DNA from: Paracerasibacillus soli
GTDB taxonomy: Bacteria > Bacillota > Bacilli > Bacillales > Amphibacillaceae
Reading direction: 5' to 3' (one strand)
Assembly (NCBI RefSeq): GCF_034006335.1
Contig: NZ_JAWDIQ010000002.1
Length of the DNA stretch: 64,000 nucleotides
Below, in pieces: positions 1 to 9,028 of this stretch. The translations under genes were made by a program, and so were the position numbers. Numbering within the stretch: position 1 is the first letter of the stretch; each line of letters starts with the position of its first letter. The notes beneath the pieces were generated by a model, which worked only from the letters and a program-made list of their open reading frames with translations, made no database searches and was not told where the DNA came from.

Positions 1-1293
1 GTAATACTTTTGCGGTCATACTAACACCAAAGCGTTCTCCCATGCGTTTCACACAAGATAAAATCATTTGTGCTTCCTCTGTAATATCGACCTTTTCTAG
101 CTTTTCAGTACAGTTGCTACATTTGCCACAGGGTGCGCTTAATGGATCATGGAAGTAATCTAAGATAAATTGCGCTAAACAACCTTGTGTGTGGCAATAA
201 TTTATCATCGCTTGTAATTTTACATACTCATCTTGTTTTGTTTCTTCATTTGATTGCTCGATGAGAAACTTTTGTAGTTGTATATCTTGTGGGGAAAAGA
301 GCAAAATACAATCACTTGGCTCTCCGTCCCTGCCTGCTCTTCCAGCTTCTTGATAGTAAGACTCAATATTCATCGGCATGGCATAGTGGATCACATATCG
401 TACGTTTGATTTATCAATTCCCATCCCAAATGCATTTGTTGCAATCATGACATTGACCTGATCAAAGAGAAATGCTGATTGTGCTTCTTTTCGCTCTTCC
501 TCCGATAAACCTGCATGATATTTTGCTACAGAAAAGCCACTTCTTTTTAACTGCTCATATAGTGCATCCGCTTGCTTCCTCGTTCAGTATATATAATTCC
601 GGATTCATTCGAATGCTCGGTTAAAAATGAACGAATATAAGCGGTTCGATCTCTCCCTTTTACAAGATGAAATGCTAGATTTTCACGTGCAAAACCAGTG
701 TTAATGACATGATTTTCATCAATCGTTAGCAGAGAGCGAATATCTGTTATGACTTCTGCGGTGGCGGTTGCGGTTAAGGCAACAAAGACGGGAATATTAT
801 TTAATTGCTTCAAGTTAGGTACGATAGACCGATAGCTTGGTCGAAAATCATGCCCCCACTGTGAAATACAATGTGCTTCATCAAAGGCTACGAGTGCAAT
901 CTTTATCCGTTTAATCGTGTTCACAAATGCGGTAGAATCAAAGCGCTCAGGTGCAACGTAAACAAAATGATAACGCCCATTGGCAATATCTCGTAATCTC
1001 GTTTGTTGTTCATTTGGTGTCAAAGAACTATTTAAATATGTAGCCGGAATGCCAAGTGCTAAAAGTGAATCAACTTGATCCTTCATTAATGAAATGAGAG
1101 GAGAAATAATGATGGCTGTACCATCTAATAAGAGCCCAGGTATTTGATAACAGATAGATTTTCCTCCACCTGTTGGCATAACAGCTAATGTATTGGTCAT
1201 ACTTGTAACACGTTGAATAACATCTAATTGCCCAGGACGAAACTGTTCATATCCAAAATATGTTTTTAATATTTGTTCTGGAGTAGTATGCAT
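1..1293 (-). CDS. recQ: ATP-dependent DNA helicase RecQ family (C-terminus outside window, one frameshift)
   Basis: This is a superfamily-2 3'-5' DNA helicase used in recombination and repair of stalled forks. Reading leftwards from the ATG at 1293, the Walker A motif (MPTGGGKS) lies near residue 45 and the DEAH box (DEAHCISQWGHDFRPSY) near residue 138, the latter diagnostic for RecQ. The first 238 residues are in one frame. At about 578-584 the frame changes and the protein continues with helicase motifs V and VI (MGIDK, QEAGRAGRDG) and then the zinc-binding region with CGKCSNC, running off the left edge. One missing base after the ERGS codons restores ERKQADALYEQ, so the break is probably a sequence error. 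Bacillaceae often carry two RecQ-type genes (recQ and recS), so the exact orthologue is uncertain. Confidence 0.9.
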
Positions 1294-1626
1294 AGCATGG
1301 AACCTCCTTGTAAAAAAATAAATACCTCTTTGTAATCAGGTAGTTTAAAAAATGAGAGGAAATGATAACACCCCGAATGATAGAAGTGTTAGTCATACTG
1401 CAACTCACTTATGACAAACAAGCATGAAACACTTCATCTATCGTATCATATATTTCAAGCGTGTATAACTGTATCATAACTTTTTAAAAATGGATTAAAA
1501 ATATATTCAACTTTTATAAATTGTGGTAAAATTTTTGAAGGAATTTTTAAAGTTACATACGTGTGCACGGTATGAAAATAATACATCATGTGGTTTTGAA
1601 TACTAGTTGTTGAGGGATGTGAACAT
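1294..1626. other. Intergenic region between recQ and a small membrane protein
   Basis: About 330 bases without a supportable gene. It must carry the recQ promoter (leftward) and that of the small protein (rightward). I see no terminator, operator or RNA motif that I can name. Confidence 0.4.
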
Positions 1627-1815
1627 GTGAAAAGTGCAGCCATATTTGCTGTTTTTATCGGTTTGCTATTGGGTATATATTTACTGATACGTCATGATTT
1701 TGAAGGTCATTATAAACTGACAAAAAAAGGATACACGAAATTATTGATTGCAATGGCTGTCATTACGATTGTTATTATGGTGACAGTTTACATGATTGAG
1801 TCCATGCAGTTTTAA
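1627..1815 (+). CDS. Small two-helix membrane protein, function unknown
   Basis: This is a 62-residue protein starting at GTG with a GAGGGA ribosome site about ten bases upstream. Residues 4-21 and 41-57 are hydrophobic helices separated by a basic loop (HDFEGHYKLTKKGYTK), so it is probably an inner-membrane hairpin. I do not recognise the family. It lies 150 bases upstream of the antiporter on the same strand and might be co-transcribed with it, but no shared operon signal is visible. Base composition and the ribosome site make it a believable gene rather than a chance frame. Confidence 0.6.
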   Translation: MKSAAIFAVFIGLLLGIYLLIRHDFEGHYKLTKKGYTKLLIAMAVITIVIMVTVYMIESMQF

Positions 1816-1965
1816 TGCACGGGACGTTGCTATCATTACCTTTTTAAAAAATGTTTTTTATAAATGCTTGTTTACGGTTTACATCTATTGTTTTCCATTT
1901 ACAATGTCCATATGTCTAAATACACATGGTGAAAATGTGTGTAATATTTCTGTTAGGGGGATGAG

Positions 1966-3816
1966 ATGGAAACTTCATTATTACTTGAAATTATGCTTAT
2001 CGGTCTACTTGGGATTGGATCACAGTGGCTAGCGTGGCGGTATCGAATGCCGGCGATTGTTATCATGTCTGTCGCAGGATTACTATTGGGCCTGTACTAG
2101 GTGTTATCAATCCACAAGAAGACTTTGGTAGTTTATATAATCCGATTATTTCTGTTGCGGTTGCTATTATTTTATTTGAAGGTAGCTTAAATTTAAACTT
2201 TAAAGAATTGCGTGGCTTAGGGCGACCAATTTTTCGAATTTCAACCATTGGCGCGTTTATTGCTTGGATCTTAGGTTCGTTAACAGCTCATTACATTGCT
2301 GGTTTATCATGGGCGGTAGCGTTTGTTATCGGTGGCTTATTTATTGTAACAGGACCGACCGTTATCATTCCGCTATTACGACAATCCAAACTAAAACCAC
2401 GCCCAGCTAAAATTTTGAAATGGGAAGGTATTATTGTTGATCCAATTGGTGCATTATTAGCAGTTTTTGCTTTTGAAATTATTGCATATATTACTGCAGA
2501 AAATCCAGATGGAACTAGATTAATGATCTTCTTTGCAGCCTCCATTTTTTCAGCTGTATTTGGTTGGCTATGTGGTCGTGGAATGGGCTGGATGTTTGAA
2601 ACGGGGCATATTCCTGAGTATTTAAAATCTCCAGCTGTATTTATAGTAGTCATACTATGTTTCACCATTCCAGATGAAATTGTTCATAGTACAGGGCTTT
2701 TATCTGTGACAGCAATGGGATTGACGTTGGCAAATATGGGCATTCGCTCTGTGGCGGATATGCGTCACTTTAAAGAGAATGTGTCGATATTGCTCATTTC
2801 AGCCATTTTCATTATGTTGACAGCGTCATTACAAGTTGAAACGTTATTACACATCTTTCGTCCAAACATTATTGGTTACGTGTTATTGATGATGTTTATC
2901 GTTCGTCCGTTATCGATATTTCTATCAAATATTAAAACGAACTTAACATTTAATGAGAAATTATTAGTTGGCTGGATTGCCCCACGTGGAATTGTTGCCT
3001 TAACGGTATCGAGTTATTTCGCCAGTATTTTATTGGAGGCAGGTTATCAGGATGCCGCTATTTTAACGACACTTACGTTTGGATTAGTCTTTTTCACCGT
3101 TATTGCGCACGGTTTTTCAATTGGGCCTTTAGCTAAAAAATTAAACTTGTCAATGGAAGGTAGACCGGGAACATTAATTATTGGTAGTAACGCATTTACA
3201 GTGGAATTAGCAAAGTCTTTCCTAAAAGCAGACGTTCCAGTAATTATTGTCGATTCTTCTTGGGAAAATTTACGTATTGCAAGAGAGGCTGGCGTACCAT
3301 TTTACCATGGGAAATGTTGTCTGAGCAGACGGAATACAATTTAGATACAATTCCATATGATTATTTAATTGCAGCATCAGATGACCCAGCATACAATTCT
3401 CTTATATGTACAACGTTTATTCCGGAATATGGGCGGACAAATGTATTTAAAATTAGTCCTTATGACAAGATGTACATTAAAACGACGAGTGAAATTGTGT
3501 CAAAAGTTGGTGGACTTGTCTTATTTAGAGAAAATATTACGATGGATAGTTTAAATGATATGCTTAGAAATGGTTATGTGTTTAGAAAGACGACCATTAC
3601 GGAACAATTTCCATTTAAGCAATATGTAGAAGAAAAAGATAATGCTACAGTATTTCTATACGTCATTAAACCAAATGGTAAAATCAAGTTCTTTACAGAG
3701 GAAACAACGACAATGGGGAGGCTGGCGATACAGTTATTAGTATGACCCCACCAAATAAAGAACAAGCAAAAATACAAGAAAAGTTACAAAACCAACAAAA
3801 TGATAAAGACAAGTAA
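1966..3816 (+). CDS. Cation/proton antiporter, CPA1 (NhaP-like) with C-terminal TrkA-N/RCK domain; three frameshifts
   Basis: This is a sodium or potassium/proton antiporter with about twelve membrane segments and a cytoplasmic nucleotide-binding RCK module. The N-terminus begins at ATG 1966 after a GGGGG ribosome site and reads METSLLLEIMLIG. One base is missing in the GGG run near 2090, after which the transporter core continues (ILFEGSLNL, TGPTVIIPLL, APRGIVALTVSS, all typical of this family). The RCK domain starts near GTLIIGSNAFTVELAKSFLK. A second frame change lies near 3310 and a third near 3717 in a GGGG run. The tail ends KIQEKLQNQQNDKDK. All three breaks are repaired by adding one base in a short homopolymer, so the gene is probably intact in the organism. 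Which cation it moves (Na+, K+ or Li+) cannot be told from sequence. Confidence 0.85.
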
Positions 3817-3836
3817 TCATAAAAGAATGGACATAA

Positions 3837-3877
3837 GGGTTTGACACCTTCCTATCACGGAGGGGTCAGACCCTTTT
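3837..3877 (+). terminator. Terminator-like hairpin built of two inverted GGGTCWGACC motifs
   Basis: AAGGGTTTGACACCTTCC pairs with GGAGGGGTCAGACCCTT across a six-base loop, followed by TTTTT. It lies 20 bases after the antiporter stop and five bases before the left end of the ISL3 element. It belongs to the dispersed GGGGTCAGACCCC family seen four more times in this window (near 8990, 20450, 34980 and 46085). Confidence 0.75.
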
Positions 3878-3881
3878 TATT

Positions 3882-5409
3882 GGCTCTTTGTCAAATAGTG
3901 TTGGTGGCTGAATTAAGGTCGCTAAAATATTAATGATTCGGGATTGTTTATCCTGCCACTTAAGCGGCAGGATAAACAGATTCTTTTTGTTGGCTTATAA
4001 TTGCTTTTAACTTGAAATGAAGCATAATTCTACTTTTAAAGTTATTAAAGTTTCGATAGCCGTATGCAACTCGATTTAATACTTTGATTTTATTATTAAT
4101 ACCTTCAATTCGCCCATTACTGTATGGATATGATAGACTATTCTCTATAAAAGGTAAGTGTTTTTTTAGTGTTTTTACGCTTGTTCTCATATAGCGAGAA
4201 ACTGTGTTTAAGTTAACTGTCGACAATATATTTTCGAATGCCTTAAAATCCTTTTCCTTGATACTTTCCAATAATGATTGATAAAGATTGTAGTTCACTT
4301 TTAGATTGGCATCATAACTTAATAATTCTTCTACTACATTAACTTCTAGACGTTGCCCAAACAGCCTATAGTACTTGTATTCGGTATAAGATAAATCCCC
4401 TTTGTATTTCAATAATAGTCGCCAGTATCTTTTTAAACGGCGGTATTTTTTCATATCTTCCCCATTTGATGTTCGGAGGGAATTCATCACACGCACGCGT
4501 GTCATATTCATTGCACGACTAATTAATTGAACTAGGTGAAAACGGTCAATAATAATTTTTGCTTGTGGAAAAACTTCTTGGATGACATTCACATATCCCG
4601 CATTCATATCAATGGTGACAGTTTCTACTTTTTTTAAATCCCGTCTTTGATAGTTGGCAATAAAGTGATTTTTAATGGTATGGCTATCACGACGATCTAA
4701 AATATCGAGGATATCCCCATTCTCTCCATTAACATATTCAAAAGCCATTTGCCCCTTTGCATATTTAAACTCATCAAACGATAAATGTTTCGGTAAAGCA
4801 TGATAGTATGGCTCATATTTTTTAGCTTCTGTCGTTATGATACGTTGGACTGTTGTGGTTGAAACCGAACAGTCTTTGGCAATATCAGTTAGTGATTGTG
4901 CATCGGTTGATTTTATAAGTACTTTAGCTCTTGTATGATATGAAATAAAGCAGTGTTCTTTAACGATTGATGTACGTGCAATAAAAGAAGCATTACAAGC
5001 TTTACAGAAAAATCGCTGTTTCTTTAAGTTTAAAAACGTTGGATAGATACCAGACATTGGTAAGGTAATACGTGATGTTTTCGTGCCATTTTTATAAACG
5101 GTATAATTTTCATTCTTAACCCCACAACACTCACAATGTGTGGGCGTATAGGTAAGTTTGGCTGAAATAAACTTAGCCAATATTCCTTGATGTTTCTTAA
5201 TTTGAATAGAATCTTCTTCAATCGTGATGTTTTTATCTTGTATATCGAGTAAAATTTTCATATTATTAGAGTAAGACAAGTGATTTCCCTCCTGAATTGG
5301 GTTTTGGTCGACTTTAATTCTACAGGGAAACTCACTTGTTTTCTATTTTTACTAATACTAAAAATAGTGTTAGTGAATTTTTATCACCAACACTATTTAT
5401 TGTAGAGCC
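3882..5409 (-). mobile_element. ISL3-family insertion sequence, apparently complete
   Basis: A 1,528-bp element bounded by inverted repeats. The left end starts GGCTCTTTGTCAAATAGTG and the right end, read inwards, starts GGCTCTACAATAAATAGTG; both continue TTGGTG. The only gene is an intact transposase. Flanks are tttttatt on the left and tatttaac on the right, so I see no 8-bp target duplication. That could mean rearrangement or recombination between copies after insertion. The element lies between the antiporter terminator and a damaged amidase gene. Confidence 0.88.
3960..5279 (-). CDS. ISL3 family transposase
   Basis: This 439-residue transposase catalyses movement of the surrounding element. 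The N-terminus carries a zinc-finger pattern (CECCGVKNENY and CKACNASF, residues 49-100), then a helix-turn-helix (LTDIAKDCSVSTTTVQRI) and a DDE-type catalytic core with SFDEF, TIDMNAGY, IIDRFHLVQL and, near the C-terminus, SNGRIEGINNKIK. The order and motifs are those of ISL3/IS204/IS1001/IS1165 transposases, and the length is normal. Unlike most genes here it has no frameshift. It starts at ATG 5279 behind a ribosome site in GGAGGGAAATC. Confidence 0.95.
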   Translation of the reverse strand: MSYSNNMKILLDIQDKNITIEEDSIQIKKHQGILAKFISAKLTYTPTHCECCGVKNENYTVYKNGTKTSRITLPMSGIYPTFLNLKKQRFFCKACNASFIARTSIVKEHCFISYHTRAKVLIKSTDAQSLTDIAKDCSVSTTTVQRIITTEAKKYEPYYHALPKHLSFDEFKYAKGQMAFEYVNGENGDILDILDRRDSHTIKNHFIANYQRRDLKKVETVTIDMNAGYVNVIQEVFPQAKIIIDRFHLVQLISRAMNMTRVRVMNSLRTSNGEDMKKYRRLKRYWRLLLKYKGDLSYTEYKYYRLFGQRLEVNVVEELLSYDANLKVNYNLYQSLLESIKEKDFKAFENILSTVNLNTVSRYMRTSVKTLKKHLPFIENSLSYPYSNGRIEGINNKIKVLNRVAYGYRNFNNFKSRIMLHFKLKAIISQQKESVYPAA

Positions 5410-5519
5410 TATTTAACAAGCCTTTTGCATGCCAACTTTCCCAAGTTTTTTTGAGCAGATTTGTGGTAAAATATAATTAATTTATTTTTCTAAATAAATG
5501 TTGAATAGGAGGGGAAAAA

Positions 5520-6619
5520 ATGAAAAAGACATTCATTCTACTTATGATTCCTTTTCTTTTATTTTCACTTGGCTTTTCTAACCCAATTGATGAGAATAAA
5601 AGAAGTGAATCCAACACAACTACAGATACTGATATGAATGCGTTAAACAAGCTTGGGTATGACACAGTCTTACAAATGTTAAATCAACAAGAAGAAAACT
5701 TTGAAAGTGGGAGGGTTATGGAAAATAGTTCCTTATCAAAACTTACTGAAACGGATGAAGCAGTATTGCTATACACAGCTATGGTGGAGATTGATAAATT
5801 ACAGCTGCTTGATTTCCATTTTAGTATTGAGGAACTTTCGGTCGACTTGGACAAGGATGGTGTAATGCTCATTAAAGCTTATATCACGCGAAACTTTGTC
5901 TTTCAAGGTGATGAGGAAAGCTTTGAAACAGGGTTAGGTGATGATATCACGTTAAAAATTAAGGAGGATACGAATAACGTAATAAACTCTGAAAAAACAG
6001 ATCTAGAAAATGTTGCAGTAATGGATAGTAGTGCAAACAAATCTGAAATTACAAGTATCGAAGACTTTGTATCTAAATATAAAGAGGAAGTAGCTAAGGA
6101 TAATTCTTATTCTATAAATTCATCAGAAGAAGAGGTTATTGTTGACAACGAACTGTCTTAAAATTATTTAGGATCTGCAGCTGCATATTATGCATTAAAA
6201 TATGCCTTAACTCCAAATAAGAGCTACAAATATTATAATGGAGCAGATTGTACAAACTTTGTATCACAGGCATTGCGCTACGGGGGATTCCACACTTTAA
6301 AGAATGGAAGCCATATACTAATGCGTGGATTAATGCAGGCAGCTTTAGAAATTACATCAGAGAACCCGGAGGAATATTAATGAAAACCGTTCAAGATAAA
6401 TATGCAAATGCTAAATTAGGTGACGTCTACCATTATGATACAAGAAACAAAGTTTTCTTACCTATTCCAGATGGTTGGATGGAACATACTGCAATCGTAA
6501 CCAGCTTACAAAATAAGAAAATCCTGGTAAGCTATCATTCAAATAATCGTAAAAACGTTCCTAGGGAATACTACACTAGTGTAGAAGGTGGTAAACGATA
6601 CCTATCTAGTATTAGATAA
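5520..6619 (+). pseudogene. Secreted putative amidase (amidase_6-like domain), disrupted by an in-frame stop and a frameshift
   Basis: The start ATG 5520 follows a strong GGAGGGG site and encodes a signal peptide (MKKTFILLMIPFLLFSLGFS). Residues 30-205 form an acidic extracellular region. An in-frame TAA lies at 6159-6161, yet the same frame continues with NYLGSAAAYYALKYALTPN and the catalytic motif DCTNFVSQAL, typical of amidase-like domains near NDCTNFVSQ. One G is missing from the GGGGG run near 6281; beyond it the family signature continues (GIPHFKEWKP, DGWMEHTAIVTS, VSYHSNN) to the stop at 6619. Unlike the many frameshifts elsewhere, the stop cannot be repaired by a homopolymer correction, and the gene lies beside an insertion sequence, so genuine inactivation is possible. 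The cell-wall or peptide substrate is unknown. Confidence 0.7.
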
Positions 6620-6673
6620 GAGCTCATATCATTCATCAGATTCTTTCTATTTCACCAACCAAGGAGGTTAAAA

Positions 6674-6970
6674 ATGGTAAATTTTATTATTATTACAATC
6701 GCTTGGGTATATTATTTATCTTTAGTCATCTATTTTGGTTGGTTGCCAATAAATATTGATGGTTTGTCAGGTGTACTATTAATTGTAGGTTTAGTTACAT
6801 TAATAGGATCTGTTCTTACCTACGTATTGAAAAAGGGGCAACAAAGAAAAAAGATTACATTGTTTGCAAGCACACTTAGTATTTTGCTTATCGGTAGAAT
6901 GGTTTATTTAGCTGCAATGGACTATACAAATTTATTTGGCAAAATCCAAGATGTATTTCCGTATTTCTAG
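6674..6970 (+). CDS. Small membrane protein with three predicted helices, unknown function
   Basis: This is a 98-residue protein with a textbook AAGGAGG site eight bases before the ATG. Hydrophobic stretches at residues 2-22, 32-53 and 62-83 suggest three membrane helices; a KKGQQRKK loop is probably cytoplasmic. I do not recognise the family. It follows the damaged amidase by about 55 bases on the same strand and ends on a hairpin shared with the convergent regulator gene. Confidence 0.65.
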   Translation: MVNFIIITIAWVYYLSLVIYFGWLPINIDGLSGVLLIVGLVTLIGSVLTYVLKKGQQRKKITLFASTLSILLIGRMVYLAAMDYTNLFGKIQDVFPYF

Positions 6971-6990
6971 AGTGGGCTTAAACCCACTCT
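6969..6990. terminator. Shared hairpin between convergent genes
   Basis: AGAGTGGGC TTAA and its complement ACCCACTCT form a stem overlapping the stop codons of both the small membrane protein and the ribbon-helix-helix gene. T-runs on both sides are weak, so function as a bidirectional terminator is an inference. Confidence 0.6.
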
Positions 6991-7378
6991 AATTTTCTAT
7001 CATCTGTTTTAATGCCTCTTTTAATATTGGTGTCGCTCTGAAACTGCCTAAAACCTTTATAGATTGAATCGTCTGTGTTGCAAGGGTAGAATCAATATTT
7101 TCCTCCAACTTTAACATGCCAATATGATAGATACTTAACATTTTCCCAAGTTGTTTCGCATCTACTAACTCCTTTTTAGTTATAATACGAATGCCAATTC
7201 CATATGATTTTGCAGTAATCTCCTTTTCTACTTCAGTTGAATGTGATGCTAATTGATTTCGAATAGCCGTTTTAATACAGTCCGTTCGGTTAGAATAAAA
7301 CCCTTGTTCCACCAATAAATCAATTTTACCCAAATCTACTACATCAATATTCACTGTTATTTTTTCCGTCTTCGACAT
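6989..7378 (-). CDS. Ribbon-helix-helix (CopG-like) DNA-binding protein
   Basis: This is a 129-residue cytoplasmic protein. Its N-terminal 45 residues fit the ribbon-helix-helix fold: a short beta strand (EKITVNIDVVDLGKIDLL), then helix A and helix B around FYSNRTDCIKTAIRNQL, the S/N-R-T/S-D-x-I-x-x-A-I-R pattern typical for this fold. Such proteins bind DNA as dimers through the paired strands. The C-terminal 80 residues are conserved-looking but not assigned. The ribosome site AAGGGGATGG precedes ATG 7378. No toxin gene is adjacent, so an antitoxin role is unlikely. The promoter region lies next to the 21-bp minisatellite. Confidence 0.75.
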   Translation of the reverse strand: MSKTEKITVNIDVVDLGKIDLLVEQGFYSNRTDCIKTAIRNQLASHSTEVEKEITAKSYGIGIRIITKKELVDAKQLGKMLSIYHIGMLKLEENIDSTLATQTIQSIKVLGSFRATPILKEALKQMIEN

Positions 7379-7476
7379 CCCATTACCATCCCCTTGCCTT
7401 ATTTTGTATTTAGCCTACCATATTATATACCAGCTGTATAGATGGTAGTTGGATTATATTCATACGGAAAGCTTTT

Positions 7477-7930
7477 ACGTAGGAGATTTGTTTCCGAGGG
7501 TAGAAGTTTCGCGCCAGAGGGTAGAAGTTCTGTATCTGCGGGTAGAAGTTTCACGCCAGAGGGGAGAAGATTCGTATCCGCGGGTAGAAGTTTCACACCA
7601 GAGGGTAGAAGATTCGTATCCGCGGGTAGAAGTTTCACGCCAGAGGGTAGAAGTTCTGTTATCCGCGAGTAGAAGTTTCACGCCCACGGGTAGAAGTTCT
7701 GTATCCGCGGGTAGAAGTTCTGCGCCAGAGGGTAGAAGATTCGTATCCGCGGGCAGAAGTTTCACGCCAGAGGGTAGAAGTTCTGTATCCGCGGGTAGAG
7801 TTTCCGCGCCAGAGGGTAGAAGATTCGTATCCGCGGGCAGAAGTTTCACACCAGGGGGTAGAAGTTCTGCATCCGCGGGTAGAAGTTTCACGCCCACGGG
7901 TAGAAGTTCTGTATCCGCGGGCAAACACTT
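7477..7930. repeat. 21-bp tandem minisatellite, about 20 units in alternating types
   Basis: Twenty consecutive units (7498-7918) each begin GGGTAGAAG, apart from a few one-base variants. Nineteen are 21 bp and one, near 7660, is 22 bp. Two unit types mostly alternate: one continuing TTTCACGCCAGA, the other TTCTGTATCCGC or ATTCGTATCCGC, giving a 42-bp higher-order period. Degenerate half units flank each end. Because 21 is a multiple of three, long frames stay open on both strands, but no frame has a ribosome site or credible start, so I treat the region as non-coding. It lies between the tdh terminator and the promoter of the ribbon-helix-helix gene. Confidence 0.95.
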
Positions 7931-7965
7931 CAGGCTATGAGAGCGCCTCTCTGTGACCGCCATGA

Positions 7966-7996
7966 AAAAAACGCCCTCCATACGAAAGGACGTTTC
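7966..7996 (-). terminator. Terminator of the kbl-tdh operon
   Basis: On the minus strand AACGTCCTTTCG and GGAGGGCGTT form a stem followed by TTTTTTT, directly after the tdh stop codon at 8001. Confidence 0.75.
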
Positions 7997-8000
7997 TAGA

Positions 8001-8943
8001 TTATATCATTTTAAGTTTCTTTCCTAATTTTTCAAGCATATCTGCTGTCATTCTGTCTAAGTCGTATTCTGCTTTAAATCCCCATTCTTCTTTTGCTGCG
8101 GTTGCGTCGATATGGTTTGGCCAGCTTTCGGCTATCTTTTGCCTCACAGGATCAACGTCATATTGCAACGTGAAGTCTGGTATATGTTTCCGGATTGCTT
8201 TTGCAAAGTCTTCCTGGTGCTGCAGACATGGCTGTAACGTTAAATGCATTTCGATGGATTAGCTTACTTGCATCTGTTTCCATTAATTGAATGATTGCTA
8301 GGACAGCATCTGGCATATACATCATATCCATGTATGTACCCTCTGCGATAAACGAAGTATATGATTTAGTTTTAATAGCTTCATAATAGATATCTACTGC
8401 ATAGTCTGTTGTTCCTCCACCAGGTAGCGCTACATAAGAGATTAAACCTGGAAATCTGACGCCACGGGTATCCACACCAAATCGCTCAAAGTAATAATCA
8501 CAAAGCAACTCACCTGCTACTTTGTTCACACCATACATCGTTGTTGGTCGTTGAATCGTATCCTGTGGTGTAAGATCTTTTGGAGTTGATGGGCCAAATG
8601 AACCTATTGAACTTGGTGTAAAAAATTGCAAATCTAACTCCCTGGCTACTTCTAATGCATGTACTAAACCACCCATATTAATATCCCAAGCACGCTTTGG
8701 ATTTTCTTCTGCTTTTGCAGATAATAAAGCTGCTAAATGCATGACTGTATCGACTTCATACTTTTTGGCAACATCAAATAATCTATCTCCATCCATTACG
8801 TTAACTATCTCGTATGGTCCATCAGTTTTTACTTCCTTAATATCTGTTGCAATGACATTGTCTACTCCATAATTATCGCGGAGTTTGGTTACGAGTTCAG
8901 ACCCTATTTGTCCAAGTGCCCCGGTTACGAGAATTTTTCTCAT
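8001..8943 (-). CDS. tdh: L-threonine 3-dehydrogenase, short-chain (epimerase-like) type; one frameshift
   Basis: The enzyme oxidises L-threonine with NAD+ to 2-amino-3-ketobutyrate, which Kbl next door cleaves to glycine and acetyl-CoA. The N-terminus carries the extended-SDR nucleotide motif GALGQIGSEL, then HLAALLSAKAEENP, and the catalytic YGVNK (Tyr-x-x-x-Lys) near residue 139. The substrate-loop region YMDMMYMPDA is typical of UDP-galactose-epimerase-like threonine dehydrogenases. One extra base near 8214 shifts the frame after NVTAMSAAP; removing it gives EDFAKAIRKHIPDF and the normal C-terminus. Corrected length is about 313 residues, usual for the family. It lies 85 bases downstream of kbl, and a GGGGTCTGACCCC hairpin occupies the gap. 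Confidence 0.9.
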
Positions 8944-8974
8944 CTGTTTACCTCTTTTCGCGTAAGCTTAAGAT

Positions 8975-9013
8975 GGAGGCTAGGACAAGGGGTCTGACCC
9001 CCCTCGTTCCAAG
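8975..9013 (-). terminator. GGGGTCTGACCCC-family hairpin between kbl and tdh
   Basis: GCTAGGACAAGGGG and CCCCCCTCGTTCCAAGC flank a TCTGA centre and form an imperfect stem. It sits inside an apparent operon, so it may attenuate or process the transcript rather than end it. It is one of five related hairpins in this window. Confidence 0.65.
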
Positions 9014-9028
9014 CCCCATATCCATTGT

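Noticed and set aside
1455..1643. A 62-residue frame on the minus strand opposite the 5' end of the small membrane protein
   Set aside because: It has no ribosome site, odd composition and lies in AT-rich intergenic DNA.
6989..7378. Antitoxin of a toxin-antitoxin pair
   Set aside because: The ribbon-helix-helix protein has an additional 80-residue domain and there is no small toxin-like gene overlapping or adjacent on its strand.
7477..7930. CRISPR array
   Set aside because: The period is 21 bp with no variable spacers, and there are no cas genes in the window.
7423..7981. Long open frames across the minisatellite, giving proteins with seven-residue repeats such as LLPADTE LLPSGVK
   Set aside because: They are open on both strands and in several frames because the period is 21 bp; none has a ribosome site or credible N-terminus, and a 22-bp unit breaks them.
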